Source: Chara braunii (Eukaryota; Streptophyta; Charophyceae; Charales; Characeae). From it: DNA of 40,405 nt. Below, one piece after another: positions 21,796 through 32,089 of the stretch. A program made the translations under genes and the position numbers. The notes beneath the pieces were generated by a model. That model saw nothing but the letters and a program-made list of their open reading frames with translations, was not told the DNA's origin and made no database searches. Location: the NCBI GenBank assembly GCA_003427395.1, contig BFEA01000015.1:2879081-2919485 (forward strand), written 5' to 3'. How positions within the stretch are numbered: the stretch's first letter is position 1; each line of letters opens with the position of its first letter.

Positions 21796-21954
21796 TTAAA
21801 CCACCCATCCTTCCTGGAGTCGTGCCCGTTAATGCACCACGATTTTAGAAAACGTACAGGCTACAATGGGAGCGCCCAAATTCATCCGACTCAAAACGTT
21901 TCTACGCTTTTTTTTTTTCGTGGCCGATAGCTGGGCCAAGTACTGGTGGTTTAA
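21796..21954 (-). mobile_element. 159-bp inverted-repeat element (copy 2), reverse orientation
   Basis: Reverse-complement counterpart of the element at 14711-14868, with the same interior order and nearly the same length. Its right end, AAGTACTGGTGGTTTAA (21938-21954), matches exactly. The left end is diverged (TTAAACCACCCATCCTTCC). Both ends carry TTAA. Confidence 0.83.
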
Positions 21955-22680
21955 GGCTTACAGTGATAACTCCGTGTTCTCACTCATCGCAAATAGATCG
22001 CCAGCCAAGACCTTCACTCTGCATTTTTTCCCAGTGCACAGGTGAAGTCAGCCAAAACCTTCACTTTGGCCTCAAATGGCCGTGCTTTTTAAAAAATTGA
22101 ATATCTAAGTGAAGGCCTCGGCACCAAAGGGGAGTTAGTACTCCCATTCGGCCATGTTTTTTATACTAGGATTTAAGAAAGAGCCGTGACACTGAAGGGT
22201 AATGGGGATCCTGGGAGACCCCTGTGGAACTGAGCTTGGCGCACTCAGAATATTGTATCTGGGCAGGGATAAGGTTGTGTGAGCAAAAAAAACGACGAGG
22301 AAGATCCTGCAATTGGGTGCAGGTATCACCAGGAGGACATTGTGGCGATTCGATATCACACCTCCGACGAACTCACATGACTCAGGAATGGGTAATTGTT
22401 GCGCAACAAAATTGATGACGACATGGTGGCATCATGATGACCTTTTGATCTGCATGTCTAAGTTTTTTCAACTTTTTCTACTTAATTTATTTTTTCTTTT
22501 TATTTAGTAAGAAAAATATGCGGCATATAGGTTGTGACGGACACGTTTTTACCTCCTAGGAACGTGGAGAGAACGGATATCTATTCACGGGGGATGTCGA
22601 GGTCGCTACAGCTTGAGTAGAAGGAGTAGAAGGGTTGTAATGGGCGAGTGTTGTACGCCCATAGCATAATGTGGTTTGCT
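21955..22680. other. No recognisable gene
   Basis: Nothing recognisable except a small duplicated phrase about CCTTCACT (22010 and 22062). Confidence 0.4.
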
Positions 22681-22689
22681 ATGAGATGT

Positions 22690-23335
22690 AATCGCTGACG
22701 ACGTTATTTTGAGTAACACAGGTGAAGTCCTCTGATGGTGGCGGATTATGTTCAACAGTATTTTAAGTTGCAGCACGAAGCTGAGCGGGTTCAGTACGCA
22801 AACCTACCTGAGAGACCGGGACAGTTGGAAGAACACATACAAACGATCATTCACCATAAGTACTGACATGGAAAAGGTATACATTGCAATTATCCAAGGG
22901 CATAATCCAACCCCAAAACCCATCTTTTTCAGGTTGGTGAGGACGAACGTCCAACCCATCTTGACAAAGGCCTTCTCTAGGTCCAAGAGAATAATCACTA
23001 CATCTAGATATTCACCTTGCACTACCTCTTGATGGCCGTCACAATGTTGCCTAAAGATTGAGCGCCTTTGTATGAACGCCCCCTGATTTTTTTCCACCAG
23101 TTTTGGAAGGTACTTCGAAAGTCTGCGCGCCAAGGACTTCACGAGAATCTTATATGAAACATTCAACAGAGAGATCGGGCGCCAATTACGAATGTCCGTT
23201 TTATCCCCTTTCTTAAACACGATTGCAAGTACCCCATGTGACGTGCCTTACCCTAGTCTGCCCCCCACCAAAATCTCATTGTAGAGCTCTACTAGAAACG
23301 GGTCCTACACCACCCAGTTAGCGATGTAAAATTTC
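22690..23335 (-). pseudogene. LINE (non-LTR retrotransposon) reverse transcriptase fragment
   Basis: The minus-strand frame contains FKKGDKTDIRNWRPISLLN, then KILVKSLARRLSKYLP and NQGAFIQRRS, the early reverse-transcriptase blocks of L1-like elements. These are followed by DLEKAFVKMGW (the block that normally carries a catalytic Asp after KAF, here Val) and SRSLR.VCVLNPLSFVLQL, a decayed form of the usual SRSLRQGCPLSPLLF motif. Stops interrupt the single frame at 22804-22806, 23248-23250 and 23305-23307. No (F/Y)ADD block, endonuclease or tail is visible. The copy is an inactive fragment. Confidence 0.88.
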
Positions 23336-25130
23336 ACTATGAGAAAAACCTTGGGTTTGAAGTCTTTTGATGTATTTAGCGGTATCCGCAAAGATAGTGA
23401 AATTCTTATGCGTTGTCGGTGCGAATACCCTTACAAGGGTATCCACCCTGGTTTTTGCAAGCGACAAAAAATAAGTTTGGTATAAAGTTTAAGTATACCG
23501 CACGAGGCGCGGCTGCGTCCTTGGTTTAGGATGACTGAATGGTTGACTAGAGTAGAGAGTGTGTGGCCATGTAGAGCGCATGATCTGTTTTCTTTTTGAT
23601 GATTGTGAAAGTCGGTGTTGGTCGCCAGCCAGATTGTTATTTCTGATAAAATTAGGATTAAAAGGATTATTCCTCTTGATTGGTGCACTTGCAAGTAACT
23701 TGTGCGTACGTACGGAGGACGGCATCGGCAGCAATGTGAATTATGAAAAACAATCCGCGCGGCGCACAGTACCCGTCTATATGGGCGGTTGCTAGCACTA
23801 TCCTTGGACCTAGTACTATTGGTTACGGTGACAGACTTTCGTTTGAGAGATTCAGGGATCGAAGCCAACGGACGGTGGCGCGGGAGCATCAGAGCGGCGT
23901 GGAGGAACCGATGGTTGAGGGTCCGGCGGAACTATCCCTCTTAGTTTTACCGTCGGCAGCATCAAAACGGTGCTAGCGTTCTATTTTTTCGTCATATTTC
24001 TGACGATTAGAAGCTTTTAAATATTTTATTATCATTTATTGTTGTATTATTATTAAGCTCCGACGTCCCTTGGCTCTGATATAGCGCCGGAACTTGGAAG
24101 CTGTCACCGCAGTCGAGCACCTTGAACACGCGTCTTTTTTGGCAAGGTCGTTCGGATTCGGGCGTATCGAGGTGTTGGCAAAATTCCCCTGTTCCGCCCA
24201 TCTTGAAGTTTGGGTTGGGGAGGTTAACGTGTGATTGGAGGTCCGTACGTGGACCACGCCCGTGCGAGGCAGACTGGCGGTCAGGGCACAGTGGGGAGAC
24301 CGATTGCAGTAAGCCCATCTATGGAGCCGGCTCCGCTTTACTCCGCAAAGCTCTTATTTGGGTATTGGATACTACCACCAAGGTCTGTATCGGGTACGTC
24401 TCGCCAAGGCTAACAGTTATAGAGCCGCAGCAGGGCCGCGTCCTCGGCCATGCGACCTGCAGTGAGAAAAGAGAATGTGAGTTGGCCGTTGGGAATCCAA
24501 AGGGACACTCGGGAGAGGACCGCAGTGTCGCTGCTACGTGAGGACTGGCCGTCGGACGAAGGTATAGGGACGGACGAATAATAGAACCGACCAGTAGTTG
24601 GTTCCCTGCGAAGTTTTCCTCATGACAGTTGGAACTAGTGAAAAGCTTTAGCCGGTCACGGCAGGGTCTACTGCTATCGGAGGCACCATTGGCAGAAGGA
24701 GCAAGGTGCGCAGCTGCGGAGGAAGGCGATCACAAAGGGGCGAAGTGGCCGGAACTATCGAGATTGTAAAGACCGGGTCACTATGACGATCGGGCGCTGC
24801 ATAGCGGCAACAGGCGAGCCAGACGGTGGCAGCGGACAAAGCAGACAGCGGGGCGGACGAGCATGCCAGGTTGCATCAGGTGCTGTCAAGCTGAGGAAGC
24901 TGAAGAGGGAATGAGCCTGAACGCGAAGCAGTGCCGGGTGCATGCGAACGAGTAGAATCGAATTATAGTGATTGCTGGGCGTTACGCTAGGAGGAACAGG
25001 GCAAGGCGAGGCAGAGAAGCTACGGGCGGCAGAGGAGGGGCTGAATCCAGACAGCCTATTGCGCCAGGTGCGTTTAGATGTAAATGGCAGAGATGGCGGA
25101 GAGGTAAGTGGCTAGCGAGATCAGAAATAT
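23336..25130. other. No recognisable gene
   Basis: Unassigned sequence, AT-rich at about 23990-24055 and GC-richer from 24055 on. Open frames at 23431-23889 (-), 24007-24318 (-) and 24122-24541 (+) show no domain I can name. The upstream end may still belong to the LINE fragment. Confidence 0.4.
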
Positions 25131-25243
25131 GAATAACTTACCCGATTCTTGACGGAATCGGGTGAAGTAAGAGGCGTTTTGGGGTTTTTTGGGGCAGGCG
25201 ACCCCGAATATGTTGACAGATTTATATGGAAGTTAGTAGGATA

Positions 25244-25735
25244 AACAGCCATTTCGTCAAAACGGACATATTATATTTTTGAACGAAATCAAAACTGACT
25301 TTTTTTGCCAAAATCCGGTCGGAATTTTTTGATCCTGGGGGTCCGGCGTTCCCAAAACGCCGGACCCCCCTGGTNNNNNNNNNNNNNNNNNNNNNNNNNN
25401 NNNNNNNNNNNNNNNNNNNNNNNNNNNNNNNNNNNNNNNNNNNNNNNNNNNNNNNNNNNNNNNNNNNNNNNNNNNNNNNNNNNNNNNNNNNNNNNNNNNN
25501 NNNNNNNNNNNNNNNNNNNNNNNNNNNNNNNNNNNNNNNNNNNNNNNNNNNNNNNNNNNNNNNNNNNNNNNNNNNNNNNNNNNNNTATCTGGTCTCAATC
25601 ATAGACCAGGGGGGTCCGGCGTTTTGGGAACGCCGGACCCCCAAGAGCAAAAAATTCCGACCGGATTTTGGCAAAAAAATCAGTTTTGATTTCGTTCAAA
25701 AAATATAATATGTCCGTTTTGACGAAATGGCTGTT
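25244..25735. mobile_element. Long inverted-repeat element with nested hairpins and an assembly gap
   Basis: The left arm (25244-25374) and right arm (about 25600-25735) are near-perfect reverse complements over about 130 bp, beginning AACAGCCATTTCGTCAAAAC and ending in a GGGGGTCCGGCGTT-CCCA-AAACGCCGGACCCCC stem. The right arm adds an inner CTGGTCT..AGACCAG hairpin (about 25589-25609). GATA flanks both sides (25240-25243 and 25736-25739), a plausible 4-bp target duplication. The centre is 211 N. It has the form of a foldback or MITE-like element and lies inside the hairpin-repeat block. No coding sequence is visible outside the gap. Confidence 0.85.
25375..25585. other. Assembly gap (211 N)
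   Basis: Unsequenced bases between two long complementary arms. A strong hairpin is a likely reason that assembly failed here, so the true length may differ from 211. Confidence 0.99.
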
Positions 25736-26050
25736 GATAGAAGATGGAGGGAGAAAGGGCTGCACGAAAATATCGGGAGAGGCGGAAATGGCAGAAAGTA
25801 AGGCGCTTAGCCATCCGATTCCTTACAGAATCGGATGAGAGGAGATGAGTTTGGGTGATTTGGAGGTGGGCGGATTCGATGACGATGTTAGTTTCGTTAA
25901 TACGTTCGTAGGAGAAGAGATAGGTAGAAAATGAGTCGCGCGGAGGTTTTCTGAAATGGATATGGCCGGGAGTAAAAATTAAGTATCTCGCTCGTTTCTT
26001 CACGAAATCGAACGAGAGAAGATACTAAGTTGGGGTTTCGGGGCGTTTTA

Positions 26051-26393
26051 AAGACTTTGGCTGCTGTAGAATTTGAATTTGTCTACCTGTTCGGCGGCTA
26101 CGGGCAGTAAAGGCTGTGCGCCGAGGGAGGTGTTATGAAAAAGAATGAACCTACCCACGTTATAGCAAGAGATTCATTTTCATCTTTGTGCTAATAGAGA
26201 GTGTTTGGGTAATAGCCACGTGGTTCGTATTGATCATGGCAAAGATCTCGAAGCTCCGCCTGCAGTTGGAAGTTCTTAACCGAGTCCTACACTTTGCCGC
26301 TGCTTGGCTTCCTGGTTCCATGTTTAGTGATCCGTTATCACGGTGAAGCTGGTAAGCTCGAAACGTACGTGCGAGCATGATGGAGGGGTCGTA

Positions 26394-26394
<1 letters not shown>
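26051..26394. other. No recognisable gene
   Basis: Short unassigned stretch with the phrase GAGATTCATTTTCAT at about 26169, which has relatives at about 26630, 29741 and 30044. This suggests membership in the surrounding degenerate repeat family. Confidence 0.4.

Positions 26395-26475
<81 letters not shown>
26395..26475. repeat. GA dinucleotide microsatellite
   Basis: About 36 consecutive GA/AG units, ending in a slightly imperfect GGAGAGAG. Confidence 0.97.
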
Positions 26476-26735
26476 TACAAATACTTACCTCGTCGAGGCG
26501 CATCCAGGAGAAGGTACCTCGAGTGCAGCGTATTTTAGCGGACGAATCTTTACCTCCTGACTTGTTACGGCAGGCGGATTGCAGAACAGTGATTGGGTAT
26601 AAACCGCATTAATCTTCTCATGTTTTAAGGGAGATTCATTCTTATTTTGTACGTTTGGCAAGACAGAGGAACTTTGACCATAGTCGTGTACCCATCCATC
26701 TTTTTGCCATTTTCATCACCATTGTTGATCATTCC

Positions 26736-27346
26736 GTGATCGACACATATCGCACTCAGTACCGCCACTGCCCAGATTATCACGTCATTCGCACGGTACT
26801 CCGGAGTGGCAAGACCGTTTCTTCATACTCCCTGAGTGAGAACGGTTTCGTGTACTAGCATGGCAAATGTGCTTAGTTAGAACCATGTATCTGCGTTCCC
26901 TCCACCGGACAATTCCGCGTCTAGGCCGTAACAAAGTTCCATGACCAGGCAGTTGCCAGTCATATAGGCTTCCACAAGACGTTGACTCGTGTTTGCCACA
27001 TATACATCTAGCCCGAATCCAAGGACTTCGTCAAAGCCTACATCCAGGAGTGTCCTACCTGCCAAGAGGTGAACAGTGTGAAACACCTTCGTATGGGTTA
27101 CTTTAACCTTTACCCATACTTGAGGGTCGTTGGCAGTCCATCTCGATAGATTTCGTTTGTCCCCTTCTTTCACCCACTGAGCACGATCATGATGCTATCT
27201 TGGTCGTCGTCGATCGCTTCACAAAGTGTGCATGTTTTTTCTCGTGCTACTATCGCATTAGCGCTTGTGAGGTCGTCGATATCGTCTTCGACCAAGTCGT
27301 GAGAGATCACGGCTTACCTCATAGCATCATCTTCGACCGTGACCCG
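26736..27346 (+). pseudogene. Ty3/Gypsy integrase, first half (zinc-binding domain to second Asp)
   Basis: The conceptual translation follows a Ty3/Gypsy pol: a linker with RSGKTVSSYSLSENGFVY, VPSTGQFRV, then the H-H-C-C zinc module (HDQAVASHIGFHKT ... CPTC), then the integrase core with SISIDFVCPL, AILVVVDRFTK and DHGLPHSIIFDRDP. The core carries the first catalytic Asp (SIDF) and the second (FDRDP). The frame has stops at 26856, 26922 and 27009 and shifts frame near 27100-27107, so it is inactive. Homology ends sharply after the codon at 27344-27346; unrelated sequence follows. The missing remainder resumes at 34383. Confidence 0.88.
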
Positions 27347-27673
27347 TTGTCGTACCAAATAGCCTTACGAGGGTATTTGGCGTGTTTTTTGCAAGTTACG
27401 TCAGTGCGACCTCGCCCGTCTGACGGCACGCGCGTGAGAGGAAGCTTTGGTCCTCGCGTGGGTGAGCAGCGCGCACGGAGTATTGACGGCGATGTGCAAC
27501 CATGCGCAGCCTGGGTGTGCGGGGCGTCGCGAACTAGTGGGATACGAGACATTCATTTTTGGTTTTATTATTTATTTATTGATTTGTTTTTATTGTTTCT
27601 ACCTCAGTGATCGGTTTTGTTCCCGTCGTCGGACACGGGTGGTCGCCGCGACAGACGGGGACCTTGGGTGCCC

Positions 27674-28370
27674 GCCTCGCTCAACGGGCCGCGGGTTCAG
27701 GGTGCTGGCGAAAGTCTTCTACCACGCCGTTGCTAAGAATACGGCACAGTCAGGGCTTGAGTGTGCCATTGCACCTAAGGAAAAAGGGTCGGTAATACTG
27801 AGTGTATATGACCTACGTTTCGGGTCCGGTGAGGCGGAGAGGGGGTGTGTTGTATTTGCGGGATGGCCTGGAGTGTGGCTACAAATTGCTTTTGTGACTG
27901 CGCCGAAGTTACCCCACTAAAGTATTACAGGGAACCCGTGGCAACCACATCCGTGCTCAAGCCCTGAGCGGGGGAGCATGCGGGAGCCGCCCCCACCAGC
28001 AGGGGCGATACGGGCCAGGGTGTGCGCCTCGCTCAACGGGCTGCAGGTTCAGGGTGTTGGCGAAAGTCTTATACCACGTCGTTGCTAAGAATACGGCACG
28101 GTCAGGGCTTGAGTGTGCCATTGCACCTAAGGAAAAATGGTCGGTAATGCTGAGTGTATATGACCTACGCTTCGGATCCGTTGAGGCTAAGAGGGGGTGT
28201 GTTGTATTTGCGGGATGGTCTAGAGTGTGGCTACAAATTGCTTTCGTGACTGCGCCGAAGTTACCCCACTAAAGTATTACGGGGAACCCGTGGCAGCCAC
28301 ATTCGTGCTCAAGCCCGGAGCGGGGGAGCATGCGGGAGCCGCCCCACCAACAGCGGCGATACGGGCCAGG
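27674..28370 (+). repeat. Tandem duplication of a ~352-bp unit
   Basis: GCCTCGCTCAACGGGC starts copy 1 at 27674 and copy 2 at 28026, and both end with GATACGGGCCAGG. One frame is open through the same segment in both copies (LAKV..YH..VAKNTA to TAPKLPH, stop at the same place), about 72 codons. By my hand comparison roughly nine codon differences change the residue and five do not, so there is no clear sign of selection for a protein. The translation matches no family I know. Confidence 0.9.
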
Positions 28371-28591
28371 TACCAGCCGGTAGCATTGGAGTTGGGCTTC
28401 CTCGATGGGGTCAGTCCCCTCTGGCCATCTCCCCCTATGAGCGTCGGCGGCCTCCGCCTAATGCTACTCGGCGGGGACCAGCGGCATATCTCTAAGTCGC
28501 GGGCACTAAGCTTGCCCTCGGACCATAAGCTGCAAAGATCGGCAGCGGGGCAAATCGATAGCGCGACGGAGCTGCAAAAGACCGGCAGTCG

Positions 28592-28676
28592 GGGCGAGCA
28601 GAGACCACAGTCGGGCAAGCAGAGAGCACAACAGGGCGAGCAGAGAGCGTAGTAGGGCGAGTAGAGAGCTCAGCGG
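28592..28676. repeat. 21-bp minisatellite, four copies
   Basis: GGGCGAGCAGAGAGC plus six variable bases repeats with a 21-bp period at about 28592, 28613, 28634 and 28655. A looser GAGYGCCACAGAG-type repeat continues to about 28880. The period is a multiple of three, so long frames with repetitive translations arise on both strands; these are not called as genes. Confidence 0.88.
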
Positions 28677-29009
28677 GGCAGCGCAGCAGAGGCAAGGCGG
28701 AGCTGCAAGAGCAGACGGCGGATGCAGAAAGAATGAATGAACCCGAACGAGTTGGCACACAGAGGACATTCGGCGTAGGGGGAGAGCGGAGTGCCACAGA
28801 GCGGTGTTGAGCGAGGCGCCATGAAGTAAGGGAAAGCAGAGCGCCACAGAGTTGGGCAGAGCGGGGTGCCACACAGTGAGGGGAGAGGAGAAGCGGCGAG
28901 CGTTAAGGCTGAGAAACAGGGCAGAAAAGGGGAGGAATGAACCGAGACAAGGGTGTGTGCCAGATGCGGGTAAACGAAGACTGAGATGGTGTAGGCGGAG
29001 AGAAGACTG

Positions 29010-29620
29010 TTCACAGTGGGAGGAGTTTTTCCTCGTTCGATTCTTACCAGAATCGAGCGAGGAAAAGTGCGATTTCTTGGTTCTTGCCACGGGCTAGTTC
29101 GGTGGTCGAGTTAGTTTTAGTATTAGATTAGTATAATAAAAGTTAGTAAAGAAAGTGAGTGCGCGGACATGGCGGAGGGGAGAGTGACATGACGTAAAGA
29201 TATGAATTACTTGCCTGATTCTTTACGGAATTGGGTGAAGTAGAAGACGATTCTGTGGTTTAGAAGAAGGGCGACCAAGATTATGAAGTTAGTTTTGGAG
29301 GAGAGTTAGTAGAAAAGGAGCTGGAGTAGAAAGGTGGTGCGCGGAGCTATGGAGGAATGGAGAGAAAGAGAGGAAAGAGCAGCGATCTTGCCCGATTCTT
29401 GACGAAAACAGGCGACTGGAGGACCAATTCGGAGGTTTTGTTGATGGGCGAATCCGAATCTAACATCAGAATTAGTAAACGGTTAGTAATTTGGGAGGTA
29501 AAGAAGAAACCGGCCGCGTGGACATGGTAATGGGAGAGAAGGTTACAGTGAAAGAGGGGGGGGACGAGTGTACCTCACTCGTTTCCGGTCGGATTTTAGG
29601 GGAGAAAGAGCATATACGGG
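29010..29620. repeat. Hairpin-bearing ~180-bp repeat units, block 2
   Basis: Four consecutive units with hairpin positions at 29031-29062 (CCTCGTTCGATTC-TTACCA-GAATCGAGCGAGG, 12 of 13 pairs), 29214-29236 (CCTGATTC..GAATTGGG, paired with two G-T wobbles), about 29391-29412 (decayed) and about 29576-29597 (decayed). Spacing is about 180 bp. Common flanks are GAAGTTAGTTTTGG, GTTAGTA, GCGCGGACATGGCGGAGG and GGAGAGA. It is the same family as 25100-26050. Confidence 0.82.
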
Positions 29621-31100
29621 GATTTTAATGCATTGCGGATCGATTGACTACATCGGATTTTTGGTTTGCGCAACAGATTGACGGGAGCTGCGTGCGGGAT
29701 GTTGGCTTTAAAAGGGTGAACGCACTTGTCCGCAGTTTAGCGGAAGGTTCATTCTCAGTTAGCCCATAGTGGGCGCAGTAGTCTAGCGACCAGCGACTGA
29801 GGCCTGCATTGGGAGATGCATGAACGAGGTACTTACCTCGAGCGTACCGCAGTTCAGCCATGGTCGGCGGTAGGGGAAACGAGTGTGGGTCAGCTCGTGG
29901 AGGGATAGCACGTACCTGGTCAACAAGGAGACGTTGCGGGGTGAATTGAAAGTCGAGCCACGATGCTGAACTGCGCAGACTGCCATCAAGGGAAGCCGGG
30001 AAGAGCAGCGGTTGGCTGCATAGCCCTGCGCTCTGATAGAAGATTCATTTCGATTTTGCTCATCCTGTCACCGGAACCGGCGTAAGGCCAGCCGCGGGGT
30101 CGGAAACTAACCGGCTGGTTGGTTCGGAGCGGCACAGGAGCAAGCCGCGAGGATTGGGGGCTTGCCTGTTTTAGTCTATGCGCCGCCCCGATCCCCGACC
30201 CTAGCAGTGCGGGATGAGCCGCAAGGATTGAAATACTTACGTGTTGCTCATTTTCGATAGTCGAAGCAGCCAAGGAACGAGCCACAATGGTCTGAAGGAT
30301 GTCTGCTGGTTGGAGTGCTGCCCACCCAGCTAGAGCAAGCGAGTGAGGAGCGAGTAGCTAGCAGGGGAGAGGCCCACCTGCGGATTTGTTTGCTGCCCAC
30401 CTTCCCGGACGAAGTGAAGCAAGGCAGACTGTCGAAACAGTAATGTGTCGACCATCCAGCCAGTGGTAGTGGAGTAAAGCAAGCTGCGAGGCGACAAAGC
30501 TAGCTGAGGATGGGGAGGGTCATCGGGAAGTCAACATATGGCGTTTTGACTTCGGTTGGCCAAGTTGTTGCGCATTTGCCTGCCATTGCGGAGCCCTCGG
30601 GCGAGTCAAGGAACCAAGGTTCTCTCGCGCGAGTCTGAGTGTACCTCTCCTGGATCTGAGAGACTAAGAAACTTTTTCCTTCTGCCCTTCTAACTCTCAG
30701 TCTAATCCTGTTTTGAGAGGAAGGCGGCAGGCGGGATTGCAACCTGTAGGACCGCAGCAAGACTTTGTGGGGAGTTCGCCCACCGATTGCGGGAGCTCTG
30801 CCAAAACTCAGGAGGAGTTCTGGAGGCAGGGAACTGAAAGGTAACTTTCATCTCCTTCTATAAACTCGGTTATAACCCTTACCTGTATCTCTTGCTATGT
30901 TTGACTGAGTATACTGCTTGTATCCTTACTTTGACTTTTATGTTTGACTTTCAGGATACAATCCAGACTTCATGAAAGGAATGATTGTGCAAGTTGCAGT
31001 TTCAGTTTTGTTTCTCTGGCTGAAAGTAGATTGTGGGATTGCACATGGGGGAAGGATGGGAGAAAGTTGGTTGTATTGCTTGGTTGGCTGGGTCAATCAA
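29620..31100. other. No recognisable gene; repeated CTTAC and TTCATT phrases
   Basis: Unassigned, GC-rich to about 30800. TACTTACC-type motifs (29830, 30233) and GATTCATT-type motifs (29741, 30044) link it to the degenerate repeat family around 26150-26640. Open frames are not recognisable. Confidence 0.4.
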
Positions 31101-31115
31101 AGGCTGGGCAAGTCT

Positions 31116-31828
31116 CCATAAGTTTGGGGAGGCTCAGTGCTATGTTTATTTTTCGATTACCTGAAGGACCAGACATGTTCTCATAAGTCTGGGTGGTCTG
31201 ATTGCTCTTACTTGCGAGGGCTGACTGTGATTGACTTTTCAGGGACCAAGCATGTTCCATAAGTTTGGGTGGCTTGGTCGCCTTGTTAACTTTAGGTTTC
31301 TTATAATTTCTTTTGGTTCTGAACGAGGAGGTCTGAGCATGTACCATAAGTTTTGGTGGCTCAACCTCTTCCTGCTTTGGCTTTAAGAAAAAGAACCTGG
31401 CAGAGGACCAGACATGTTCCATAAGTTTTTGTGGTCTTGGTCCAATGCCACACACATGGTGGAACCAAAATGATATAACTTGGCTATACTTTATTACTAT
31501 CCTACTTATGAACAGGCTAGTCAGAGAGGGTTCCATAAGTTTAGGTGGTTTGACTATAGCTTATCACAAACTGAAGAGAATATCAACTATGAATAAATTT
31601 GTGGTACGAAGGGGTAGACTGAATCTTGAGCTAAAGATGATTGGTTCAGTTACATGCTACCTAAAAAAACTAAGTGCAAATAATTATATAAAACTGGGAT
31701 ACTTAAACAGTTCAGGGCGACTAGGGTGGCCTAGTCACATGCATAAAGAAGAGAAAAGTTATAGTGCCCTGTGTTTGTGTATATTCAATGGTTGAGCTAG
31801 ACATGTTCCATAAGTTTGGGTGGTCTAA
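31116..31828 (-). repeat. Seven interspersed copies of a ~25-bp motif
   Basis: The core CCATAAGTTTGGGTGGTC, usually preceded by ACATGTT, occurs at 31116, 31180, 31257, 31344, 31419, 31533 and 31808, separated by unlike sequence of 40-250 bp. On the minus strand four copies fall in one open frame (31093-31536, 147 codons) and read PPKLMEH, PQKLMEH or PPKLMVH. The irregular spacing and unique spacers are unlike a simple tandem array. I know no protein family with this motif. Confidence 0.85.
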
Positions 31829-32089
31829 CTTTATGCCCTATGTAAGCTAGGTATAAAGAGATAAATCATCGAAAGATCATGAATTATTGTTTGATAAAGT
31901 TGGATTTGGGATGGTAAGAGTACTTACCTTTGTTGTTTGGTCTGCATGTGGCTGAGTGAGAGTACTACTTAGTCTGAGTTTCAGTTGATAGGTAGTTGCT
32001 TTAGTTGTTCGCCACATGCTAGAGCTATATTTTCTGAGCTAAGTTTATTTTTACTTAAGTCAATTTCTGCATTTTCTGGGATCTTTTTT

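Larger units (their letters stand above)
25100..26050. repeat. Hairpin-bearing ~180-bp repeat units, block 1
   Basis: Units here carry a short hairpin: CCCGATTC-TTGACG-GAATCGGG at 25141-25162, CATCCGATTC-CTTACA-GAATCGGATG at 25812-25837, and CTCGTT..AACGAG at 25991-26016. The last two are about 177 bp apart. Shared flanking phrases include GTTAGTTT(C/T)G, AGTCGCGCGGA and (G/A)TTTGGGGTTT. The second block is at 29031-29600. The first and second units are separated by the inserted element at 25244-25735. Confidence 0.8.

Noticed and set aside
31116-31828. Repeats with unique spacers resembling a CRISPR array
   Set aside because: Spacing varies from 64 to 275 bp, the repeats are imperfect and there are no cas genes; the context is eukaryotic.
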